Below are positions 57,521-64,000 of a stretch of DNA of 64,000 nt, piece after piece. A program made the translations under genes and the position numbers. Source of the stretch: RHKX01 sp046330415 (GTDB taxonomy: Bacteria > Actinomycetota > Thermoleophilia > Solirubrobacterales > 70-9); assembly GCA_046330415.1 (NCBI GenBank), contig JAXLSW010000011.1, forward strand, positions 124,001-188,000, written 5' to 3'. Under the pieces are notes generated by a model that was not told the origin of the DNA, did no database searches, and saw nothing but the letters and a program-made list of their open reading frames with translations. Each line of letters opens with the position of its first letter. Position 1 is the first letter of the stretch.

Positions 57521-58477
57521 TCAGGTGCCCAGGCGTTCGCGCTCGGGTTGAGGCTCGGTGGCGGCCTCCGGCTCCTCGGGTGATCGGTCGTCCTCAGGTT
57601 GGTCGCGCCGATCCCGCAGGGCCTGGAACTCGGAGGTCATGCCTCGCAGGGTCCCCGTGTCGTGGAGCTCGAACCGGAGCGCGTTGATGACCCCGCCCGC
57701 GAGGAGACCGAGGGCGAGCGCGTAGAACCAGAGCAGGGCGATCAGGACGAAGCTGATGATCCGTCCGAACTGCCCGATCGTGGACAGGTTGACGAGGTAG
57801 AGCGGGAAGACGAAGTTCGCGATGCCGGCGGCCAGGCTCATGAACAGCGCACCCGGCCAGACCGCGCGCCACGGCAGGTGACCCTTGGGGACCGCCCAGT
57901 AGATGACGCAGAGGACCAGGAAGCTGATCAGGAGCCCGCCGGCGATCACGACGAGGTTCCCGAGCCAGTCGATCCGGTCGAGTCCGAGGGGGAGGTTGTC
58001 GGTGCCGGCGAGCACGAAGCTCTCGATCGCGGGTACGGCGACGCTGGCCGCGAGGAACAGGGCGACGACCGCGAGCATGATCAGCGAGAAGCGCTTCTGC
58101 GCCCACCAGCCGCGGCATTCGACGTGGTAGATCCGGCAGAAGGCCGTGTCCATCGCTCCCCAGAACGAGGCTCCGATCCAGAGGCCGGCGACGATCGCGA
58201 CGATCCCGATCTCAGTCGAGCGCGCTCGCAGGTCGTCGAGCGTCGACTGCAGCGTGTCCTGCTCGGTCGAGGGGAACAGCTCCTGCAGGTCCCGGAGGAT
58301 CGTCGTCTGCACGTCGGAGCTCTGCAGGAGCTGCCCGGTGATGAACAGCAGCAGCAGCGCGAACGGGAACACCGACAGCATCAGGTTGTAGGCGACCATC
58401 GCCGCCATCCCGGTGACGTTCTCCTCGTAGGCGCGGCGCCAGAAGGCGCCGATCCCACGGCGGAGGGTGGCGGTCAC
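57521..58477 (-). CDS. YihY/BrkB-family membrane protein
   Basis: 318 residues with about six helices. AYEENVTGMAAMVAYNLMLSVFPFALLLLFI is the YihY/BrkB family opening; WIGASFWGAMDTAFCRIYHVECRGWWAQKRFS and a later YAVPKGHLPWR-like segment (IYWAVPKGHLPWRAVWPGALF) follow. The family was once called RNase BN in error; true function is unknown, possibly envelope-related. The C-terminal 45 residues are charged and cytosolic. The GTG start overlaps the upstream gene's TGA (GTGA), so translation is coupled. Confidence 0.9.
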   Translation of the reverse strand: MTATLRRGIGAFWRRAYEENVTGMAAMVAYNLMLSVFPFALLLLFITGQLLQSSDVQTTILRDLQELFPSTEQDTLQSTLDDLRARSTEIGIVAIVAGLWIGASFWGAMDTAFCRIYHVECRGWWAQKRFSLIMLAVVALFLAASVAVPAIESFVLAGTDNLPLGLDRIDWLGNLVVIAGGLLISFLVLCVIYWAVPKGHLPWRAVWPGALFMSLAAGIANFVFPLYLVNLSTIGQFGRIISFVLIALLWFYALALGLLAGGVINALRFELHDTGTLRGMTSEFQALRDRRDQPEDDRSPEEPEAATEPQPERERLGT

Positions 58478-58797
58478 CGTCGCTCGACGGCGTCCCGCAG
58501 GGCGGCGGCAGCCCGTCCGGCCAGCCGCAGGCCCAGCGATGCCGCCTCCCCCGCGACCGCGATGCCGCCACGGGCGATCGCCTCGAGATCGGCAGATTGC
58601 TGTCGCTCCTCGGCCTCCGGGGCGCCGGAGTCAGACCTCTCCTCGTCGGCGCCCCGGGCGTTCTGGGGCTCCTCGCGTCGTTGCGCGGGTTCGGTGCTGC
58701 GCCGCGGGCTGCGGACCGCGGGCCGCGAGTTCGGGAGGTTGCCGAGGATCCCCGCCTGCGGGGAGCTCTGCGTGCGATCGGGTTGTTCGTCGCTCAT
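58474..58797 (-). CDS. Small charged protein coupled to the BrkB gene
   Basis: 107 residues. The first 65 are polar and disordered (Arg/Glu/Pro/Ser-rich); the last 40 form a likely amphipathic helix, DLEAIARGGIAVAGEAASLGLRLAGRAAAALRDAV. No family is recognised. The stop overlaps the BrkB-type gene's GTG by GTGA, so they are translated together. It may be a membrane-associated helper. Coding status is supported mainly by the coupling and codon usage. Confidence 0.6.
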   Translation of the reverse strand: MSDEQPDRTQSSPQAGILGNLPNSRPAVRSPRRSTEPAQRREEPQNARGADEERSDSGAPEAEERQQSADLEAIARGGIAVAGEAASLGLRLAGRAAAALRDAVERR

Positions 58798-59190
58798 CCA
58801 GCGCGTATTTCAGCGGTTTCAGCGGACGTGGGCGCCGCGACCCGCGCTTTGCACCGCGAACGTGATGAACTCACGGTTCTCGCGTGCATGAGAAGCTCCG
58901 TAACCGGGTACCGCAGTCGGTGTATCGAGCCGGGCACGCGGGAAGGGAACGGACTTCGCCCGACCCTTGACTTCAGAAAGTATAGCGACTACAATGGGCG
59001 ATCCGCGGAACTTTCACCTGCGCCGGGTGATTTGAGCCTTACGAACGTGATCAGGGGGACCCGCACGGGTTCCACCACAAACTGCAGACGGCTCATGGGC
59101 CCCCAGCCGCCGCCCGATATGAGCGAACGGGCCGGACGCGGCAGATGAGCACGAAGACACACGGACAAGAACGGAGCACTAGGACCAAGG
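58798..59190 (+). promoter_or_regulatory. Upstream region of the sigma factor gene
   Basis: 393 bases without a convincing gene. The segment around 58970-59060 is distinctly less GC-rich than the rest of the window. It holds the sigma-70-like promoter described separately, leaving a leader of roughly 190 bases before the ATG at 59191. An open frame from 58597 crosses it but shows no domain or ribosome site. The long leader could carry post-transcriptional control. Confidence 0.5.
58967..58995 (+). promoter_or_regulatory. Strong sigma-70-type promoter of the sigma factor gene
   Basis: TTGACT (58967-58972) and TACAAT (58990-58995) are separated by exactly 17 bases, a near-consensus promoter in otherwise very GC-rich DNA. 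The start site should be near 59002. Confidence 0.75.
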
Positions 59191-60068
<878 letters not shown>

Positions 60069-60072
<4 letters not shown>

Positions 60073-60290
60073 CCAAGGAGGCTCTGCGCGAAGCGCTCGA
60101 GAACCTCTCCTACCGCGAGCGCCGCGTGCTCGAGCTCCGTTACGGGCTCGGCGGCGAGCACCCCCGTACCCTCGACGAGGTCGGGCGGACGTTCAACGTC
60201 ACGCGGGAGCGGATCCGGCAGATCGAGAACCAGTCGCTGAAGAAGCTGCAGACGCTGGCTGAAGCGCAGAAGCTGCGCGAAGTCGCCTAG
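60069..60290 (+). pseudogene. rpoD: Primary sigma factor, region 4 fragment in shifted frame
   Basis: This stretch encodes LTKEALREALENLSYRERR, then VLELRYGLGGEHPRTLDEVG and VTRERIRQIENQSLKKLQ: sigma region 4, which reads the -35 element, with its HTH complete. It joins the preceding frame with a one-base deletion (or two-base insertion) near 60066-60069. It has no plausible start codon of its own and the upstream stop precedes it, so it is a part of the same gene rather than a separate one. An AAGGAGG at 60074-60080 is coincidental coding sequence (TKEA codons). Confidence 0.9.
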
Positions 60291-60294
60291 CCCT

Positions 60295-60330
60295 CGCCAG
60301 GGCGACCGCGCAGCCCCCGCCGCCCTGGCG
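60295..60330 (+). terminator. Terminator-like hairpin after the sigma gene
   Basis: A perfect 10-base stem, CGCCAGGGCG (60295-60304) and CGCCCTGGCG (60321-60330), starts four bases after the sigma stop codon. No T-run follows, so it may terminate partly or protect the 3' end. Confidence 0.6.
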
Positions 60331-60401
60331 CGGGGAAGACGAGAAGAAGAAGCGGGCTCGAGCCAGGCGCCGAGCAGCCGCGAGAGAGGACCAACGAAGA
60401 G

Positions 60402-60746
60402 ATGAGCACCGCCACTAAGACAAAGCCCGAGGTGAAGGAGTTCACCTGCGCCCGCTGTGAGGTCACGAGCCGCTGGACCGAGGGTCTCGGCGCCGCGACG
60501 CCGCCCAACTGGGTCAAGGAGAACGGCCTCTACTACTGCCTCGTGTGCCGCCGAGAGCGCGCGATCGACGAGGCCATCGCCAAGGCCGGCGACGTCAGCA
60601 CGGCCGACCGCGCGAAGCTGCGGTCCTCCGCCGTGGTCGACTTCGAGATCGCCCGCGATCCGAACCGGACCGAGGGAGAGATCGCGAAGGCCGCCCGCGC
60701 CTCCATCGGCGCCGTGCGAAAGGCGCGTAAGCGTCGCCCGAGCTAG
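60402..60746 (+). CDS. Small zinc-ribbon plus HTH-like protein next to the sigma gene
   Basis: 114 residues. An N-terminal Cys4 ribbon is seen as FTCARCEVTSRW and YYCLVCRRERA (CxxC-x(27)-CxxC). A basic C-terminal region, TEGEIAKAARASIGAVRKARKRR, looks like a short helix-turn-helix or DNA-binding tail. I recognise no named family. The ATG at 60402 has AGAGAGGACCAACGAAG upstream. It stands between two hairpins directly after the sigma gene, so it may be transcribed by readthrough and could be a nucleic-acid- or polymerase-binding regulator. Confidence 0.78.
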   Translation: MSTATKTKPEVKEFTCARCEVTSRWTEGLGAATPPNWVKENGLYYCLVCRRERAIDEAIAKAGDVSTADRAKLRSSAVVDFEIARDPNRTEGEIAKAARASIGAVRKARKRRPS

Positions 60747-60770
60747 GCGCCCAGCGCCGAAGAGCTGATC

Positions 60771-60796
60771 GAAGGGCCCTCGTCTGAGGGCCCTTC
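60771..60796 (+). terminator. Terminator after the zinc-ribbon gene
   Basis: A perfect 11-base stem, GAAGGGCCCTC and GAGGGCCCTTC, with loop GTCT lies 24 bases after the stop codon. It is the cleanest hairpin in the window. Confidence 0.75.
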
Positions 60797-60895
60797 GTCG
60801 TTCAGGCCACCGATCGCAGGTTGACTGTTGCGAGCGAATTCGTTCGGGACTAGAGTGAGCGCGGCGGTCGATCCTGACCGGACAAGGGAGGAACG

Positions 60896-62914
60896 TTGTC
60901 GGCACGGAGCATCAGGCGGTCACACGAGCGCGAGGCGGAGCGTCGTGGGCGCCGGGCGGCACGCAGGGCCGGCCTCGCCGTCGGGGCCGTCGCGGCAGCG
61001 GCAGCAATCGCCGCTCCGGGCGCGCAGGCCGCGAACTTCCCCGTCAGCACGCTCGCCAACTTGGGCGCGGGCAGCCTCCGTGCACAGATCACCGCCGCCA
61101 ACGGCGCCGCGGGCGCGGACACGATCACCTTCACCGGGGGCGCGACCAGCGGCGAGATCACGCTCGCCACCGAGATCCCGATCACGGATGACCTGACGAT
61201 CACCGGCCCCGGCGCCGGACAGCTCGCGATCAGCGGCGACTCCGACAACGACAACGTCCGCGACTTCGCCACCAGCAACGTCGCGCTCGGCGACACCCGG
61301 ATCTTCAACGTCTCCGATCCGTCGTCCCCCGGTTCGCCGCCGCAGCAGGTCTCGATCTCCGGGTTGACGCTGAAGGAGGGCGTGGCCGACTCCTTCTCTG
61401 GCACGTTGCAGGACGAGTCCGGCGGCGCGATCTACGCGACGGACACCGCGGTCACACTGACCAACGTCACCCTCACCGACAACGTCGCGACCGACCACGG
61501 CGGCGCTGTCTACGTGCGCGCGGCCTCCGCCGGCAGCCTCACGGCGACCGGGTCCACATTCAGCTCCAACCGCGCGCTCGACGACGGCGGCGCAGTCGCG
61601 GTGGAGCCGGTCAAGTACGACCCGGATGAGAACAAGGCCGGCACGACGATCTCGTCGAGCACGTTCACAGGCAACCGCACGGGCGGCACGGATTTCGGTG
61701 GGCTGAGCGGCTCGGGCGGCTCGGGCGGCGCCCTGGCCACCAAGTACGAGGTGCAGATCTCCGACACGACGATCACCGGGAACTCCGCCGTCGATGGTTC
61801 GGCGGGCGGCGCCTATCTGGCGGGCTACGGCACGGTGCAGCGCTCCACGATCGCCGGCAACACCGCGGACGACCTGGGTGGCGGCGTGCTGCTTAGCGGC
61901 GTCGACCTGCGCAGTTCGACCGTGTCCGGCAACAGCACCGGCGCACTGGGGGGCGGTGTGATGGTCGCGCCTGGGTTCGCCAAGTACGGAGGCGCTGTCG
62001 CCCGGATCGACGACTCGACCGTCTCCGGCAACTCCGCCGCGTCGTCCTCCCCCTACGGTGGCTACGGCGGCGGCATCGCCATCTATGGCGCCGGCGACAC
62101 GGACACCCTGGTCACCCGCAACTCGACCATCGCGGCGAACTCGGCGTCCAAGAACGGGGGCGGGATCGTCGCGATCAACATCATCCCCGACGCCGCCACC
62201 GCCTTCATCCGCCTCAAGAGCACGCTGGTCGCGGACAACAACGCGGCGGGCGCCGCAGACGACCTGACCGCGCTCGATGCCGATTCGGGCCCGCCGGTGG
62301 AGATCCCCGTCGGCTTCGCCGCGGGTTTCTCGCTGATCGAGGCGCCCGGGTTGACCTCGCTCGAGGGCGATCCCGCGGGCTCCAACATCACCGGCATCGA
62401 CCCGAAGCTGAGCCCGCTCGCATCCAACGGCGGGCCGACGCAGACGCAAGCGATCGCCCCGAGCAGCCCGGCGGTCGACTCCGCTCAGGCCAACGGCTTC
62501 ACGACCGACCAACTCGGCCAGCCGCGTACCGTCGACGCGGTGGCGACCGACGCCCCACTCAGCGACGGCACCGACATCGGCGCCTTCGAGCTGCAGGACA
62601 CCAAGGCCCCGGGCGGCGATCCGAGCACCGACTTCTCGAAGAAGCCGCCGAAGAAGGTGAAGCTGAAGAAGGGGGTCGGGAAGGTGAAGCTCCAGTTCAC
62701 CGGCACCGTCAACTCCGGTGCCCCCGGCCCACTCAGCTTCGAGTGCAAGGTCGACAAGGGCGAGTTCACGGCGTGCAAGTCACCGCTGAAGCTGAAGCTC
62801 GAGAAGGGCAAGCACACGGTCGAGGTGCGGGCCGTGGATTCCAGCGGTCGCGTCGACGGCAGCCCGGCCAAGGCCAAGATCAAGGTCAAGAAGGCGAAGC
62901 CCAAGAAGAAGTAG
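60896..62914 (+). CDS. Secreted right-handed beta-helix protein
   Basis: 672 residues from a TTG start preceded by GGGAGGAACG. A long, Arg-rich signal peptide (to about 48, ending GAQA) is followed by a parallel beta-helix region (about 70-560) with repeats such as GGAVYVRAASAGSLTATGSTFSSNRALDDGGAV and STIAGNTADDLGGGVLLSG, the pattern of polymorphic outer-membrane or CSLREA-type proteins. NTQAIAPSSPAVDSA-like text near 520 suits a choice-of-anchor domain. The end is a Lys-rich beta module (FECKVDKGEFTACKSPLKL), like that of the TolB-like protein at 20602. Surface adhesion or polysaccharide binding is possible. Confidence 0.82.
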   Translation: MSARSIRRSHEREAERRGRRAARRAGLAVGAVAAAAAIAAPGAQAANFPVSTLANLGAGSLRAQITAANGAAGADTITFTGGATSGEITLATEIPITDDLTITGPGAGQLAISGDSDNDNVRDFATSNVALGDTRIFNVSDPSSPGSPPQQVSISGLTLKEGVADSFSGTLQDESGGAIYATDTAVTLTNVTLTDNVATDHGGAVYVRAASAGSLTATGSTFSSNRALDDGGAVAVEPVKYDPDENKAGTTISSSTFTGNRTGGTDFGGLSGSGGSGGALATKYEVQISDTTITGNSAVDGSAGGAYLAGYGTVQRSTIAGNTADDLGGGVLLSGVDLRSSTVSGNSTGALGGGVMVAPGFAKYGGAVARIDDSTVSGNSAASSSPYGGYGGGIAIYGAGDTDTLVTRNSTIAANSASKNGGGIVAINIIPDAATAFIRLKSTLVADNNAAGAADDLTALDADSGPPVEIPVGFAAGFSLIEAPGLTSLEGDPAGSNITGIDPKLSPLASNGGPTQTQAIAPSSPAVDSAQANGFTTDQLGQPRTVDAVATDAPLSDGTDIGAFELQDTKAPGGDPSTDFSKKPPKKVKLKKGVGKVKLQFTGTVNSGAPGPLSFECKVDKGEFTACKSPLKLKLEKGKHTVEVRAVDSSGRVDGSPAKAKIKVKKAKPKKK

Positions 62915-62972
62915 GGGCGGGCGGCTGCGGCCGCCTCTCAAGGCATCCGGGCCGCCGCCGATAGGTGAGGCG

Positions 62973-64000
62973 ATGGCTTTCGACGTCGACGCAGCGTTGC
63001 GCTACATGGTCGCCAACGAGGGCTCCGACCTGCACCTCAAGGTCGGGGCGCCGCCGATGGCACGCGTTCACGGCATCCTGCATCCGGTCCCAGGGTCCGC
63101 CGAGATGCAGCCCGAGGACACCGAGGCTGCTCTGACCACGATCATGGCCGGCAGCCACGTGCGGGAGGAATTCGACGCCGAGGGCGAGGCCGACCTCTCC
63201 TACTCGATCGCCGACGTCTCCCGATTCCGCGTCAACGCGTTCCGCCAGCGGGGCTCGGTCTCGATCGTCTGCCGTGCGATCCCCTACCAAGTGCGCACGA
63301 TCGAGGACCTCGGGCTGCCGCCGGTCATCCGCACCCTCGCGGAGGAGCGCCGCGGGATCATCCTCCTGACCGGAACGACCGGCTCCGGCAAGTCGACGAC
63401 GCTGGCGGCGATGATCGACCACATCAACTCGACCCGCCCCGAGCACGTGATCACGCTCGAGGACCCGATCGAGTACCTGCACAAGGACAAGCGGGCGATC
63501 ATCAACCAGCGCGAGGTCGGCTCCGACACCGTCAGCTTCGGCCGCGCGATGCGGCGGGTGCTGCGCCAGGACCCGGACGTGATCCTGATCGGGGAGATGC
63601 GCGACGAGGAGACCGTCCGCACGGCCCTGAGCGCCGCTGAGACCGGGCACCTCGTGCTCTCGACCCTGCACACACTCGACGCGACCGAGACGATCAACCG
63701 GATCATCGACTTCTTCCCCCCGCACCTGCAGCAACAGGCGCGGGTGATGCTCGCCTCGACCCTCAAGGGTGCGGTCTCTCAGCGTCTGGTGCCGACCGTC
63801 GACGGCAACGGACGCGTCGCGGCCAGCGAGATCCTCGTCGTCACCGGCCGCGTCGAGGACCTGATCCTGAGCCCGACCGAGACCGGCAAGATCAGCCAGG
63901 TCATCGCCGAGGGCGAGTTCTACGGGATGCAGACCTTCGACCAGTCGCTGCTCAAGCACGTGCAGGCCGGGACCGTCTCCGAGGAGACGGCGATGGACTA
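62973..64000 (+). CDS. pilT: Type IV pilus twitching ATPase PilT (3' end beyond window)
   Basis: The first 342 codons are present and open to the window edge. PilT is a cytosolic hexameric ATPase that retracts type IV pili. Seen: EGSDLHLKVGAPPMARVHG (N-terminal PAS-like domain), Walker A TGTTGSGKSTT, the Asp box EHVITLEDPIEYLH, Walker B DPDVILIGEMRDEET and the His box HLVLSTLHTLDATETINRIIDFFP, which all match PilT/PilU. The ATG at 62973 follows AGGTGAGGCG. It implies type IV pili in a Gram-positive-type cell, in line with the prepilin-like leader at 46903. Confidence 0.95.
   Translation, partial: MAFDVDAALRYMVANEGSDLHLKVGAPPMARVHGILHPVPGSAEMQPEDTEAALTTIMAGSHVREEFDAEGEADLSYSIADVSRFRVNAFRQRGSVSIVCRAIPYQVRTIEDLGLPPVIRTLAEERRGIILLTGTTGSGKSTTLAAMIDHINSTRPEHVITLEDPIEYLHKDKRAIINQREVGSDTVSFGRAMRRVLRQDPDVILIGEMRDEETVRTALSAAETGHLVLSTLHTLDATETINRIIDFFPPHLQQQARVMLASTLKGAVSQRLVPTVDGNGRVAASEILVVTGRVEDLILSPTETGKISQVIAEGEFYGMQTFDQSLLKHVQAGTVSEETAMD

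Noticed and set aside
60920..62512. 530-codon minus-strand frame opposite the beta-helix gene
   Set aside because: The plus-strand protein has a signal peptide, regular beta-helix repeats and a ribosome site; the antisense product is low-complexity.

Overview
The window is very GC-rich, densely coded DNA with strong third-position GC. It looks like a free-living, aerobic, Gram-positive-type actinobacterium, and the gene set fits the class Thermoleophilia (Solirubrobacterales relatives). Supporting features are an F420-type luciferase-like oxidoreductase, ergothioneine genes egtB and egtD, a DUF5679 protein, class II (GlpX) fructose-bisphosphatase, a split three-subunit transhydrogenase, and secreted beta-propeller and beta-helix proteins with a shared C-terminal module. 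This lineage call is an inference from gene content, since no rRNA or tRNA is present. Most genes are chromosomal housekeeping or catabolic genes, and I see no insertion sequence, phage, plasmid or CRISPR locus.

Layout. 1-5263: a translationally coupled histidine-utilisation operon (hutH end, hutU, a peptide-deformylase-like gene, hutF, hutI). 5260-8174: two tandem S51 peptidase E/cyanophycinase-like genes diverging from an asparaginase. 8171-9859: a secreted beta-propeller protein. 9.9-10.4 kb: a structured intergenic region. 10434-12307: amt-glnK. 12484-15409: a metallo-hydrolase/PAS pair, a DUF5679 protein, a coiled-coil membrane protein and a rhodanese. 15533-21867: thiolase, DUF4126, FKBP, AIM24, an ABC exporter pair and a TolB-like protein. 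21889-32851: acyl-CoA dehydrogenase, L-2-hydroxyglutarate oxidase, a PI-PLC-like membrane protein with a sister gene, DNA ligase, P450, crotonase, GST and a coiled-coil secreted protein. 32873-36881: pyruvate kinase and a CtpE-like P-type ATPase.

36955-42716 holds an F420-type oxidoreductase and then a signalling cassette: a Ser/Thr receptor kinase with a beta-propeller sensor, a convergent FHA-HTH protein, and a divergent pseudokinase with the same architecture. 42778-45665 is pntA1-pntA2-pntB, followed by about 500 bp of repeated hairpin units. 46178-53896 includes a PRC-like protein, a LapA-like protein, a prepilin-leader fusion protein, egtB-egtD and an osmoprotectant ABC operon. 54002-58797 includes a cyclase-domain protein, glpX, an SDR protein and a BrkB-type membrane protein. 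59191-60290 is the primary sigma factor gene, interrupted by a frameshift before region 4. A small zinc-ribbon/HTH gene, a secreted beta-helix protein and the start of pilT close the window.

Nitrogen scavenging dominates the left third: histidine, possibly beta-aspartyl peptides, asparagine and ammonium, with PII control. The centre mixes fatty-acid oxidation, redox balance and signalling, and the right side covers stress protection (ergothioneine, osmoprotectants). Many genes without a Shine-Dalgarno sequence carry a TA-N3-T box 6-12 bases before the start codon, which suggests leaderless or short-leader transcription.
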